Notes: generated by a model from the sequence alone, not told the origin. A stretch of DNA of 64,000 nt from Entomortierella parvispora (GCA_963573315.1 OY752140.1:744001-808000), one strand, 5' to 3'; positions 1 to 12,100 are shown, counted from the stretch's first letter. Numbers and translations are program-made.

Positions 1-1930
1 CCGAATCAATCGAGGGTTTCGTCACATCCCAAGGCATTGGAGTATATCTTGAACATGTACCTTCAGTGCCAACAAAGCTATTTGTCCTGAGATTGGCTAT
101 GCAAGATTTGGTATCAATGGCGGGGGGCATGGAGGGGGAGCCGTTCTTGACCACCGTGGGCTCGCCAGCTGGGGACGATTGCTTGGAGAGATCGAAATCC
201 GTCAACATGATGTGTCCTGTCTGGTGCAGCAAAATATCTAGGGGTAGTGAAAAAAGAACAATGCGCAGATGTGAGCCAACAATAAATTCCTCGCGTGGCT
301 CTCAAATGTCCATGAGACAAGAAACAAAAAAACTAGGCCTTGTCTTTTACTTACTCTCTGGCTTGAGGTCTCGGTAGATGAATCCCATCAAGTGCAGGTA
401 CTCAAGAGCAGCAATAACTTCTGCCGCGTAGAATTTTGCGTCCTCCTCTTGCAAGTATTTCCCAGGCCGGGTTTGAAGTGCTAATAGGTTGATTTTTTTT
501 GATGTGGGGCCAATTTGAGATGGTTCGGGTTAACGGCCCATTGCTTCGTTATAAATAGGCTTGTCCAGTAGGGGTGCCTGACAAATCCTCCTCCACAGAG
601 ACACACTCACCTCTAAAGAACTCGCCACCCATGCAATACTCCATGCACAGATAAAGGTAGTCTTCCGACTGGAATGAATGGTATAATGTGACGATGAAGG
701 GGTGGTTCGACGTGGCCAGGATCTCCTGCTCTGCAAAGGCTCGCTTAATCTTGTTGCGCTTGATCATTTCTTTCTTTGACAACACTAGAGGATGAAGGGA
801 TCAGAAATGTCAAGTTAGCATCCGACGATTGCTATGGATCCATCAAAAGGTTTCAAGAGTTATGTCTGCCGCAAATACCTTTCATGGCATAGAGTCGATC
901 CGTGTCTTTTTGACGAACAAGATACACCTTTCCAACATCGCCTTTGCCAAGTAGCCGGATCTTGACAAAGCTGCTGGGCGTCACCTCGACCGTCTTTTTC
1001 TTGATCGAGTTGGAAGAGTATGTGCGACGGAAGGCGCCTCTTCGGAGGTCCAGTGCAGAGCCGTTGGGACTCTTTGGAATGTTAAGATGGAGACCACCGC
1101 CGTTGAGTTTGGGCGATGGAGAAGATGATGGGCTCAAACTGCTATGGCCCGCCGTTGAATCGGTAGCGGTGGTGGTCATGGAGGAGGCGGTCATGTTGGA
1201 GCGGATCGAGCTGTTTGATTTGGCAAGGGCTGATGGAGCCAACGGTCCGTTGTTCCTGTCTGCAGCTCCAGGATTGCTGGCGAGGGCGTCGTCAAGAGTG
1301 GCCTTTGCGCTGGGGGTCGAGGCGACTCTCCGGAGGAACTGCATTGAACAAAGGACAAAAGAGGGTTAGCCTGGGAGCCATCAGTTGCGGGCACACACCG
1401 GATGCCAGAGGATGATGAAGAATTTGCATTACAAACGACATTCCACCGATGAATGAGTATCACAGGGAAGGGGGAAAGGGGAAAAGGAGAAGGAGAGAAA
1501 GGGAGGAGGGAGGAGGAGGTGGTGGCAGTGGAGGAGATGAGCACAGGAAGGCCAGCCCAGATTAAGATGCAGAGATGACGAGAAGAGACAGTAGGGCAAC
1601 GGATGCTGTTCGTTAGTTGCAGGCCGCCGCAGCTGGAGAAGAAGGGAACAGGGAACAGGGAGAGTGGAGAAGGGAGGAGGGAGAAGCAGAGCTGGGTGCT
1701 GTGCCTGTAGAATGAATGGATTACTGAATGAATTGAATTGAATGAAAGAGTCAAGAAGGATGAAGGGGATGATGAGCCAACAAAGAAGAGCCAGAAAGGG
1801 AAAGGAAGCCAAAGGGACTCTCTCTTTCTCTCCGCTATTGCAATAGTACAGTGCACTGTAATGTTCTACTGCAGTTCTTGGGTCTGCTCTCCTTCTTCTC
1901 TCTCTCTCTCTTCTCTCTCTTTCTCTCTCT

Positions 1931-1966
<36 letters not shown>

Positions 1967-2327
1967 CTCTTCTCCCTTCTTTCGCCACCATCTTGCTCCG
2001 ACTCTCTCCACACAAGCTCCTCTCACCCCCCACATCCTCACAAGAGATATTATTTTAAAAAGAATAATAATAGGATCGACTCACATCTTGCTTGTCCTGG
2101 ACCGGTGAACCAGGTGCGGAGCCAAGGGTAGCCGACGTCGTGTACGGGCTAGGAGGGTAGTAAGGGTCCTTGGGCGCTGGTCCGGGGCTCCGTCGGAAGA
2201 ACGACTTGAACTTTGAGTAAGACGGTGGAGGCGACGCAATGATGGTCGACGATGACGACGACGAGAACGAGGCAGAGGGCGAGGACAGGGACGGAGACGG
2301 AGGGTAGTGGTCACTCGAAGTCTGCAT
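1..2327 (-). CDS. FPK1: AGC-family serine/threonine kinase, Fpk1/Kin82/Nrc-2 type (3' part off the left edge)
   Basis: Exons 2327-2085, 1338-879, 784-611, 480-355 and 237-61 join in phase at GT..AG sites and give about 393 residues. The donor at 60-59 leads into an intron that leaves the window. Residues 1-200 are Ser/Pro-rich and disordered. The kinase domain starts near 204 with glycine loop [10 protein letters not shown] and lysine K234 in LYAMK. It continues with YRDLKPEN (D330), DFDLSK (348-350, the DFD form of this subfamily), and [10 protein letters not shown] at the last exon end. These are hallmarks of the fungal flippase kinases Fpk1/Fpk2 (Nrc-2 in Neurospora), which phosphorylate P4-ATPase flippases and act in polarised growth. 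The end of the activation segment and the C-lobe are outside. Intron 1 is unusually long (746 bp) and carries a CT microsatellite. An upstream in-frame start cannot be excluded. Confidence 0.88.
1891..1977. repeat. CT dinucleotide microsatellite in the kinase intron 1
   Basis: Nearly pure (TC)n broken by TTC units. It lies inside the 746-bp first intron of the AGC kinase gene. Reading it gives only Ser/Leu or Arg/Glu repeats, so open frames across it are not genes. Confidence 0.9.
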
Positions 2328-2624
2328 CACTCGGGTTGTGTGTGTTTTGGTTTGTAGGAAGAGGGATGCACCAGAGGTCGAAGGAAGGGTGGAAGGGTGG
2401 AGAGGGGGACTGTGTAGGTTCAATGAGCGGTCGGGCAGGGGTTTCGGAGAGAGCAGGGAATGGACTGGACGGACGATGGAGAATGCAGGATGGAGAATGA
2501 GAAAGAAAGGACAAAAAAAAGGGGGGAAAGACAACCTCCAAGCGAAGCTGTTGCAGGCCGATTATTGGAAGCAAAGCCCAATCCACTCACCGCGCTGACA
2601 CAGTGGGCACACACTCACAAACAT

Positions 2625-2627
<3 letters not shown>

Positions 2628-2661
<34 letters not shown>
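2628..2661. repeat. (AC)17 microsatellite
   Basis: An uninterrupted AC dinucleotide run of about 34 bases, about 140 bases beyond the ACAD8 stop codon in the spacer toward the kinase gene. Confidence 0.95.
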
Positions 2662-2664
<3 letters not shown>

Positions 2665-2770
2665 ATGCGGCGGTCTGTGCAAGAGCATCTATCGCTTCTT
2701 TCCCATGCTGGTAGGCTGCACGTCCCCTCTCGCGTGGGTTCAAACATACAAAGATGAATATCGTGTGTCA

Positions 2771-2776
2771 TTTATT
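2771..2776 (-). terminator. Polyadenylation signal AATAAA of the ACAD8-like gene
   Basis: AATAAA on the minus strand, 28 bases past the stop codon at 2804. Confidence 0.5.
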
Positions 2777-2803
2777 GTTTTCTACAATCTACAGGAATTA
2801 AAT

Positions 2804-4495
2804 CTACTCGGTCAAAAGCGCGCGCGAGGCAACCAAGCGCATGATCTCGTTGGTGCCTTCAAGGATGCGGTGCACACGCGCATCACGCAAGTACACGTTC
2901 ACCTTGTAATCCTTCAAGTAGCCATATCCGCCGTGCAGCTGCAAGGCGTCATCGCAGATCTGGTAGCACTTGTCGGTCGACTGCAGCTTGGCCATGGCAC
3001 AGAAGGCCGCGGCACCGGGGTGATTCTCATCCAGCATGATCGCTGCCTGGCGGACCATCAATCTCGAAGCCTGAAGGTCCGTGGCCATGTCTGCGAGCTT
3101 GAACTGAGTATTTTGGAAGTTGGCCAAGGGCTGGTTGAACTGCTTGCGCACCTTGACATGTTCCAACGCAGCCTCGATCGAGGCCTGGGCTGCTCCCAAA
3201 CTGCACGAGCCAATGTTAATTCGACCGCCGTTCAACCCCTTCATGGCCATCGAGAATCCCTGACCCTCACCTCCAATCAGGTTCTCGACAGGGACCTCAC
3301 AGTCCTCCATGATGACAGCCCGGGTGGGCTGAGAGTTCCATCCAAGCTTGTTCTCCTTCTTACCAAAGCTCAGGCCCTTGGCTCCCTTCTCGACCACAAA
3401 ACAAGAGATTCCCTTAGGACCTGGTCCTCCAGTACGTGCCATGATCACATAGGTATCCGAGCTGCCTCCACCAGAGATGAAGGCCTTGCTTCCGTTCAGG
3501 ACGTAATGCGAGCCCTTCTTGACCGCGGTCGTAGAAAGGTTTCCTGCGTCCGAACCCGCACCTGGCTCAGTGAGGCAGTATGAGGCAAACTTCTCCATAC
3601 TCGTCAAAGCGGGAAGGAACTTTTGACGTTGCTCGTCGGTTCCAAAGCTATCAATCATATAGGCAGCCATGCTATTGGGGGCAGTCGGGGAAAATAATCT
3701 TGATGTTAGTCCTAGTGAAGCGAAAAGACATAGATAGCGACCCAACAAAGCCAGTTCAAAAGAACATACTTGTGAATACTGATGTAAGCAGTTGTTGAGG
3801 TGCAACCAGTGGAGAGGGCCTCAAAGATGACGGAGGTATCGAGGCGGCTAAGACCAGCTCCTCCAACATCCTCGCGGATGTAGAGTCCACCGAACCCGAG
3901 CTCTGCGCTCTTGCGGAGCACCTCAGCTGGGAAGTGTTGCTTCTCATCCCACTAGAAAGAAGCATTATCAACCAGGGTTAGTCAAAGGGATGCACGCAAC
4001 TATTGTAAAAAAGAGGATCGACATGCACATGCAGACATGCAGTAAAACAGCTGTCGTACCTCTTGCATCTTGGGAGCAAACTCGTTGTCTGCAAAGTTGC
4101 GTGCAAGACTCTGGAGCTCCTTTTGCTCGTCTGTGTGGCATGCAAGACAGGGGTTAATAGTCTGATTCTGACATCATCAAAGGGAGTAGGGTAGGGTGCC
4201 TGGATACGCAGGCACAGCAGCGTGAATCGTTTACCTGTCAAACCGAAGGAGGCTATAGTCAGGAATTAAAAGAAAACAAGAAAGAGTCTGATCAGCATGC
4301 TTGTGAATGGACCCATGGAGACAACACGACTGATCAGGCTAGGGGGCAATTGCGCTCCAGCATTCCAGTGATGGAACTCGCAGACGTACGATCAATGGGG
4401 GACGAGAAGTGGCGAATCTGGCTTGAAAGAGCAGAGGAGGCCCTAGCAAGGCGGATGGGGGCGCGTCTTGCGGCGAGAGAGAGGAGTGAGGCCAT
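2804..4495 (-). CDS. ACAD8: Isobutyryl-CoA dehydrogenase-like acyl-CoA dehydrogenase (ACAD8 type), mitochondrial
   Basis: Exons 4495-4390, 4252-4235 (18-nt micro-exon), 4130-4060, 3951-3770 and 3671-2804 give 414 residues, close to human ACAD8 (415). It should oxidise isobutyryl-CoA to methacrylyl-CoA in mitochondrial valine breakdown, passing electrons through FAD to electron-transfer flavoprotein. The first 35 residues are Arg/Ser/Ala-rich without acids, as in a mitochondrial presequence. The acyl-CoA dehydrogenase N, middle and C domains follow in order. [14 protein letters not shown] marks the FAD-binding middle domain, [11 protein letters not shown] is the C-domain signature, and [14 protein letters not shown] matches the ACAD8 C-terminus and holds the expected catalytic glutamate region. 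Isovaleryl- or short/branched-chain dehydrogenase is the main alternative. Confidence 0.93.
4235..4252 (-). other. 18-nt coding micro-exon of the ACAD8-like gene
   Basis: Six codons' worth of sequence flanked by a TATAG acceptor and a GTAAAC donor. It joins the presequence exon (phase 1) to the exon starting DEQKELQ and completes the expected PSFGLTDEQ motif. Skipping it keeps frame but removes residues conserved at the start of acyl-CoA dehydrogenases. Confidence 0.85.
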
Positions 4496-4959
4496 GTCGT
4501 TCGATGGTTGTGGGGGGCGGAGAGTGGAGAGTGAGAAAGCGAGTGGAGATGCGAGATGAGGAGAACCAAGACCCGCGCCTTTTTAAACGAAGGGACCATC
4601 CGTGGGAATAAAAGTCACGTGTATCTTGTCGGAGCGCTTGATTCGATGCCTTCATCCGTCCCTTTCTTCCTTTCGCAGGCGCTGACAGGGCGTCCGGCCA
4701 TGAACCTGTGACGGAGACGTCGTGGACTGGCTCTGCCGAGACTCGATTGCCATGCTCTGTAAAACGACAGCATGCAAGCACACCATGCTAAGAAACGGGG
4801 GGCGAGGAGGGCAGGACAGTGTATCCCTTGCTGCAACCCTCAGTACAGTAGTTCTCCCGCCCTAGGTTGAGCAAGTTTACGACAGAGTTGAATTCAAAAA
4901 AAGTGAATAAAACGCGTGAAAAAGATATATTTCTGTTGCCTATTCTGTCCAACCCGTAT
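4496..4959. other. Spacer between ACAD8-like start and Amun-like stop
   Basis: Both neighbours are on the minus strand, so this holds the ACAD8 promoter and the Amun-like 3' end. No coding signal or clear regulatory motif was seen. Confidence 0.6.
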
Positions 4960-5985
4960 CTATCGTGTCCGTCGTGTGGTCCTAGAATGGCTTGGCGTAA
5001 TTGTTTTTGCCTTCTTTTCTGGTGCAGTATCGTTCAACGCGGGCTCGGCCTGTCTCTTGGAGCCGACGGCTTTGATATTCATCTGCTTTTGTGTATCCAT
5101 CTCTGCAGGAGTCACTTTGTTGGGAGCACCCTGGCTGTTTTTGATTGGTGAAGCGAGTTCTTTCCTAGGCACATTGTATTTGTCAAGCATGTACTCGGAC
5201 CAAAGAGCCATCTCAACCAAGTGCGGAGACACGACCTTGGTCGACCCCTTTTCTTCCAGCTGCTTGGCCTTTTCGATCACCTTGGTCGCAAACTTGATAT
5301 AGTAGGGTATAGTATAGGCAATAGGACCCAGGCCAGGAACGGACGCCATAGTTTCATCCGCCATGAAAGGAACTTCGGAAGGCGCGCCAGAGCACAAGAT
5401 TGCTACAACCAAACGAGAGCAAATAGGGGAGAAAGCCGAAGAGACACGCTTAGCGAAGAGAAAAAAACTAGGAACTGCTGACTGCAAGCTACAGATCTTC
5501 ACACGCTCCCTACCTGACGCAGTCGCGGGTCCCACGCCCTTCAGTTCTGCCATCTTCGTGATGGCTGCCTTGAGTCCAGAGGGAACCAGCTTGAAGGCCT
5601 CTTCACTCACACGCTTCACGTCTGCGTCCAAGTTGGACTCTGCCAACTTTAGCAGGTTGGGGCGAAACTTGCCCCGCTGTTCATTGTCCGAAAGTGCGCG
5701 TTTTTTTGTTAGCAGGGCGGTTAGGTCGAGAGAGGTAGACTGGCTATTGACGGCCATTCATACCTTAAGCTTCCAAGACATCAATTCGCAAAGCTCCTTC
5801 GAGTTGATATACACTGGCGAGCGCGTCGCGAGTACGACTGGCAAGGTTGTTTGGTACCATTCGTCTAGCTTCAAAAGAGAATTGTCTTTCTTACTGGCGA
5901 CATGATGAGACAGCGCATCTGGGTACTGGTCCAAGATGGATTCCCAGAGAGAGATGTCACTCGACTTAAAAAGTTCTACAGGCAT
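4960..5985 (-). CDS. Amun-like helix-hairpin-helix protein, putative DNA-glycosylase-fold family
   Basis: Exons 5985-5764, 5676-5514 and 5402-4960 join in phase (0, then 1) and give about 275 residues. Residues 1-74 lead into the conserved ELMSWKLKRGKFRPNLL block across the first splice. LKGVGPATASAILCSGAP (around 117-134) resembles a helix-hairpin-helix DNA-binding element as in HhH glycosylases, followed by VPFMADE. The Lys/Arg-rich C-terminus (KRQAEPALND, EKKAKT, TRRTR) looks like a nuclear signal. The family is widespread in eukaryotes and includes Drosophila Amun, described as a putative DNA glycosylase; enzymatic activity is not established by this sequence. The gene is head-to-head with the phosphodiesterase gene across 3.2 kb. 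In intron 1 the frame hits TGA directly followed by ATG. Confidence 0.82.
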
Positions 5986-6752
5986 GAGTGAATGGAATGG
6001 GCGTAGATGACGGGCAACTGCGCGAGGCGGACTTGAATGGGCCAACAAAAACAGACGCCTGCTCTGGGAAAAATCGTTACACTGGCAGTGACTAACGTTC
6101 GGTGAGGTCTTCCAGCCATGATGGCAGCTGTGAGTATGTTCTCTGTCTGCTTTGATTACTCCAGGAACTGTCGATTCCTTTTGAAAAAGAGCATCACTGC
6201 CAGCCTTGGAGAGGGAGCAGCAGCAACTTCTAGCGCGGGCCGAGTGTCCTAGACTGCGACTGACGTGTGCGGCATGGTTCGGTGGGTTGTTCTTTTGTTA
6301 AGGGTACAAGGACCCGTTCTTTACGGTTTGGACCGTTGGGTATTTTTTTTCATCTCGTCTCCGTTTCTTGATCTCGAGAGCTGAAGTTTTTTTTTACGGT
6401 GGGGTGCATCGATTGCTCCCGTTCCCCTTTCCCGCCGAGGAAACCACAAGAGCAGTGGAAGGGCCATTCTTTGTCCGCTCTTCATTTCGCCTCTGTTTGG
6501 AAGAATTTTGTCTAAACTCTGCTGGAGGCATCAAAGCGAGAAGAGGTGGCCTGGCAGGCGTCCGTGCTTTCTGTCAGCACTCAACAGAAGAAGGAAAGAA
6601 AAACACTTTGGGTAAAACGAGGATCGGTAAGAGCCGTTCATCCCACAGAAACACGCAGAAACGACGCGACGAATGAAAGGGCCGACGTGATCGCAGGCGG
6701 CACTGTCAAAGACACCAACCAGGTCGGGTCAAAGCGAGTGGCGTGCGCACGA

Positions 6753-6780
6753 TTTTTTTTTTTTTTTTTTTTTTTTTTTT
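6753..6780. repeat. Poly-T tract of 28 bases
   Basis: Homopolymer run in the divergent spacer. Length may be unreliable in assembly. Confidence 0.95.
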
Positions 6781-8266
6781 GGTTTTCTCCTCGAACTCAT
6801 TCCACCTCCATTTGCGACATTCTCTGACCTTTTTTGCATTCATCCAGCCTTGCCTTCACCTCCTCTCATGAGTTCATCCCGTACACTCTACAACCTGGTG
6901 CAGGCCGATACACAGCAAAAAGAATTTATCCCCTGCCATTAACCGCACGAGTCCTTTACACCTGACGAGGAAAACAAAGTAATTCACCTTGATCGAGACG
7001 AGTCCTCCGAAACACTCATTTGCACTCACACGCACACACACACGCGCACACGCTCGCACGCTTTCGATTCAACGGAAGGCAACACACAGCACATCCAAAC
7101 AACGTCCCACCCCAAGCTCACACTGAGGGCGTTTTGACGATTTTTCCCGCTTACTTTTTGTTGCTGTTGCTGTTGCTGTTTGTGCTTCCAGGCGGTTGCA
7201 CACCTCCCCTTTCCTTTTTTTTTTTTTTTTTTTTTGACTTTGTCAGTGTTCTGTGTTCAGCTGTCCGCTCCCCTCCCCCCCCCCCCCTCCAAGTTCATTT
7301 TATGAACATGTTGTTTGTGTGTTTTGGTCGCCAACTTGTCCTCTCCCACAGACACTGCCCAATCAAGGTCGTAAGGGGGTGAAGGGGAGAGGGCGATAAG
7401 GGAATGATTTCCCTCCTCCTTGATGGCTCTGTCACTGCCAAAGGCGCGTGTTCGCTCGCCCCCTCCGTCCCTTTGGAGGCAGTGACAGACAGAAGTGCGG
7501 AAATCAGGCGGAGTCTGGATTGAGTGAAAGGCCCGGTTTTCATATGGGATCAAGATGAGGATCGATCCTGAGAGGACTGAAGCGACCGATTTCTTTTTGT
7601 GTTTGGGTTGGTGGGTAGAGCAGCAGACGTGTGAGCAAAGGAGCGGCCGAGGGACAGACGAGTCAATCGAACGAGGAAGAGACAGAGCACCGACTTTTGA
7701 TCTGGGAAATGAACAGGACATCACGGCAGAGCAGAAACGAACAGAGACAAGAGTGGACCATGCGGTCGTTCGTTCACAGGTCCACAGGTTCACAGTCAAC
7801 AGAGTGAAATTGAATGAAAAAAGGACCGATCTCCCGCCTCTGCTGACGGAACCGCTCCGCAACGGCGACACACACAAAGCACGCTACACACGCACACGCG
7901 CACGTTTTTTTTGTTTATTATTATTTTTAATTCTTTTTTGACTCTGGACGACAACAAACAGACAGAACAGAGGAAGGGCCGAGGGTAAGAAAAGGAAAGA
8001 AAAAGGGGTCAATAGAGGCAGAGAGGCAGAGAGAGAAAAAAAAAGGGGGAGGGTGGGGGTGAGGGGAGGAGGGCACTGGCCAGGAGAGGGGATTGTTTCC
8101 GAGGCGAATTAGGGCAGAATGTTTGTCATGGGGAAGGAAGAGGAAGAGGATGAAGATGGATGGACCACAGCGAGAGAGTGAAGACCGACCGAGCAAACGA
8201 GCGACCGCCGAGAGATGGCAGACGGCCTGGCACAACGCAAAACAAGGGACGACTCTGTCTGTCACT

Positions 8267-8300
8267 CTGTGTCTGTGTGTCTGTCTGTCTGTCTGTCTGC
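8267..8300. repeat. TCTG tetranucleotide repeat
   Basis: Imperfect (TCTG)n with GTGT interruptions, in the presumed leader of the phosphodiesterase gene. Confidence 0.85.
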
Positions 8301-9183
8301 GAGCCTCTTTATTTTTCACACTTTCCTCATCCCTCTCCTTTGTCATTCCTTCCTTCCTTCATTTCATTTCTTTCGTTTCATTCTTCCTCACTCCCCTCTC
8401 GCGCGAGCACCTTTTCTCTCTTTTCATCTCCTCCTCCTCCTCCTCTCTACCTCGGTCATCCTTCATTCTGCTCATCCGCAGGATCAGACACCGTGTCGAA
8501 TCGCAGACACGCGCCCCTTTGTCTCTCACATTCATTCCTCCCTTCCTTCGTTCGTTCTCTTCTCATTCTTCTCATTCTTTCCTCTGCGCTTGATCTCCCT
8601 CCAGAGATTCCCCAAAGAGACGACCGTCAAAACCAGCTGCTGACCCTTGGACCCTGTCTTCTCTGTCCGCACCACAGATCGCCGCTCCATCCCTGTCCTT
8701 TGTTCTTTTGCCCTGTCCTCTTCCCGCACTCCATTCATTGCCAGACCCACGCCGAGCCCGTCTGTATTTTTAATATCTTTCTTTTCCAACTGCACGGCTC
8801 CGCACAGTTCGCGGCTCCCCTCTCCTGCAGTTCATATCAGACTGTTCGCCCGTCTGCTCTCCCCTCTCCTTCTCCTCCTTGCCCTCCTTCCTTCCCTCTC
8901 TTTCCCCTCTATTTCCAACTCATTCCTCATTTTTTCTTTTTCTTTTTTTTTCTTCTCTCTCTCTCTCTCCCTTCCTCCTTCTCCCCCCTCTCCCATTCTC
9001 CGTTGATCGCACAACCGGCACACCAAGCGCATATTCCTGCCTTACAACAGACAAGCATTCAGTTCACTCGGACGACCCTCCCCGCATCTCGACTCCTCCC
9101 TGGGAACGGCATTCTCCACCGTGGCCATTCACCCCTTTTTACCCTTTTTCTGCTTTACACACCCAACACATACCACTGCCACC

Positions 9184-12100
9184 ATGGAGCCAACAGAGTA
9201 TCTGGTGCTTCTTATTGACCCAAATCTCGATACCCATCCAGCTCTTCCCACTACCCCTTCTCAACTTGCGACCGTCAACTCCATTGCCCACGCAGAAACC
9301 CTTAGCAACACATCTTCGCAATCTCTATGCTCATCGACCTCAACGACCTCCACTGCGACTTCGCACACCTCTACTACCAGTTCAACCGCTCGCCTGTCCC
9401 CCCTGCGAAAGACTCAAAGAAGCCCTCGCTCAAAGTCAAAATCCACAGGCGCCTCGGACTCTCGGTCGCGTTCAGAGTCTAGGTCCAGCGACGGATGCGG
9501 CCAGTTGTCGTCAATACTCCAATTGGCAGGACTAAAAGGTATGAAACCACCTCTCCTTGGCTCTTCATTCACATTCACACGGCGGGTACAAGGATATCAA
9601 TGAAGGAAACGTGCGCAAGGGCCTGGCGTTGGATGTGTATCTTTCATTTCCCTACCCCCTCAATCTCCAAGAGGGACGTTGTTGGCACGTTGCCTTTGAT
9701 TTTGACGCCAACAAAGACCCTGTGCCGGATTGTGTATGACCTTGGATATGGGCCAGGACGGGTCAATTGGCGGACTGTTGCTGATATCGCAACCACAGGG
9801 ACGAACGGAAAGAGCAGGACGAAACAGGCACCTGGATGAATGCACACTTTGCTCTCATTGCGACCTTTTTTTTTTGTATTTGGGAACACCCCCTTCATGA
9901 GACTCTTTACGCCTCCGTGCCTGCTCCATGAACCAGCTTGGGTCTACCATGGGAAGACCCTTCCTAGAGCCCAAGGCAGTTGGATCTCTAAAGACACTTG
10001 AGCAGTGTGTGAGTGTGAGAGAGGGGCGAACTGACAGAACGCGGATCTTGGAAGCTGGTTGCTCGCACGAGGGTGGTTTTTTTTTTGTATTTTTACTTTT
10101 ATCCTCCTTTGGCTATGCTCTCTTGTGCTGACTGGGGAATGGATGGAGACAACAAAACTGACAGAAGACTGTGGTGAATGTGGTGTAGCTCCTATCCTCA
10201 CGGTGCTGGACTTTGATCCTTGGATCTTTAGGACTTGGACTCGTCACTTGCTCTTCCTTCTCCCCTACTTCCTTTCTTTCCTTCTCCCCCTATCCTGGTT
10301 TCCTTTGCGCTCATTCTTCATTTCTTCAAAACACACCAGCGCACTCACTTGGGGGGAATCCTTCTCGTTGTGCTCTGTGTGCCTGCGTCTTTGCTCCTTT
10401 TTTCCTTTGTGTGGTTTTTTTTTGTTGAATTTATTTCATGTGGTGTGTGTTTGTGCTTGGTTGTTTTAATCTTCTCAAAAAAACGTGGCAGGGCTTGAAA
10501 AAGGGGAGGATGGGCTGGTGATCCTGTTGCCAGTTGCTCACTTTCCGCCCAACGGCCCTCAATTGTTGTCACGTTTTTTTTTGATCTTGTGTTTGTTGAC
10601 CTTGTAACTGACGCACACGCTTCCCTGGTTCATCTGTAGTCTTGACGACGGCCACGTTTGAGGCGGCCATGACCCTGTTGGAACACCGGTCCCCTAATGA
10701 AGCACGGCCTATGTTGCTATTGGTTGATGTTGACGGAGACAGCTACCTCCCATCTCCCCACGCAAGGTCAGGGCTTCACCAGGATCGTAAACTGCCAAAA
10801 GGATTGAATGGCGACTATGGCGTTGAAAAGCTGGCACAGGAGAACGTCCAACGCCACCTGAGGGCGACCAGCGACAGCACTGTCACCAAACCATTCCACT
10901 CCCGATCTCGGAGGCCATTATCGAAATCGACAAGACAGAATGGCTTGACAGCGCTAGAGTTTCTGGATAACGTCTTGCAGGGTCTTGCCAAAGGGACTCT
11001 GCATCATGTTGTTCCCATAGGTAAGAGCCTGGAAATTCTGCAGAACTATAAGCCTGCAGGTCGTCATATATTTTATGTTGTGCGATGAAGTATTAACAAC
11101 AAATCCGTAACCATGACTTGTTTGTAGCCGTCAGCTCTACCACCTCACAGGATAAAATCGCGGAGCTGTTCAACCTAGGAGTTGCGGATGTTGTGCTAAA
11201 GCCAATCCAACAGCAGGTGGCAAGGACCTTGTTCTTGGTAAGAAGGACGACCAATATTTCAATTACAGTCATCACATCTCAGGTGATTCTGACTCGGAGG
11301 TGGCACTCTCTTTTATGTTGTAGAATGTTCTTCGTTACAACAAATATCGGACTGCAGTCACCATCCCTAGATACACGTCGCAAAAGAACACGCTGGCGCT
11401 TCCGAGTCATTCCAGACTGCGGAACGTGTTCCTTAAGGATCAATGGTATGGCACGATCTTGGAGAAGAGGAGGATACTGCTTTTTTTCTCTCCCGATTTC
11501 TAATCTCACCGTGAAACCATTCTCCCTGAACTTTCTGTTCCTTTGTTAGGCTCTCGGACATTCTCATCAGCCACTATTGCCCTACGCCCTCAAAGCTCTC
11601 ACTGCAAGATTTCCCTAGCATGTCGTCCCTGGGGGCCAAGGAGCGTGTCGCCCACCTTAAGAAAAGGCTGCTTTCATGGGACTTTCATCCACATGATCTC
11701 TGCGAGGAGGATTTGATGCGGTGTGTAGTCATTGTTATTCAAGAGGTCATGAAGCTGGATGGACTCGGCGACTTGAACATCCCAGAACGTAAATTGAGCT
11801 GCGTATATTGTCCATTCGTTAACTCTCACGCTATGACCGGAGCCTGATTCAAAAGCTTTCTTTTTTCTCAATAGATCTCTTGCATCGCTTCGTAATTGGA
11901 CTACGGGACTCTTATCATCGATCGAATCCATATCACAATTTTGCGCATGCTGTGGATGTCTTGCAGGCAACGTTTTATTTCCTGTGTCGGATGGGCAAGC
12001 TGCCGTTGTCTGGAAGTGGTTATCACCCGCTTCCGCCCACCTCTACCGACAGCGATTCATTGTCCCCAGGATCAGAATCAGAATCAACCCCATCCAAGGA

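Larger units (their letters stand above)
2328..2803. other. Intergenic spacer, kinase start to ACAD8 stop
   Basis: This is the 5' flank of the minus-strand kinase and the 3' flank of the minus-strand acyl-CoA dehydrogenase. It contains an (AC)17 microsatellite and a minus-strand AATAAA. I see no gene in it. Confidence 0.7.
5986..9183. other. 3.2-kb divergent spacer between the Amun-like gene and the phosphodiesterase
   Basis: No supportable gene was found on either strand. The sequence is low-complexity: a T tract at 6753-6780, another T run near 7217-7235, a C run near 7276-7287, a CTGT/TCTG repeat at 8267-8300, and a long pyrimidine-rich stretch from about 8300 to 9000 that probably is the transcribed leader of the phosphodiesterase gene. 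Open frames here are Ser/Phe/Leu-rich artefacts of CT composition. Confidence 0.6.

Noticed and set aside
1429-2013. Arg/Glu repeat frame on the minus strand
   Set aside because: Direct translation of the GA/CT microsatellite inside the kinase intron.
2628-2661. CRISPR-like or satellite array
   Set aside because: A simple dinucleotide microsatellite without spacers; no array of repeats with unique spacers occurs anywhere in the window.
2603-3583. Plus-strand open frame of about 326 codons
   Set aside because: It lies antisense to the well-supported ACAD8-like last exon and begins in the AC microsatellite. Its openness reflects the codon bias of the real gene.
8160-9218. Plus-strand frame of about 352 codons before the phosphodiesterase
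   Set aside because: Composition is Ser/Pro/Leu/Phe from CT-rich leader sequence. It overlaps the real start in another frame and has no domain.
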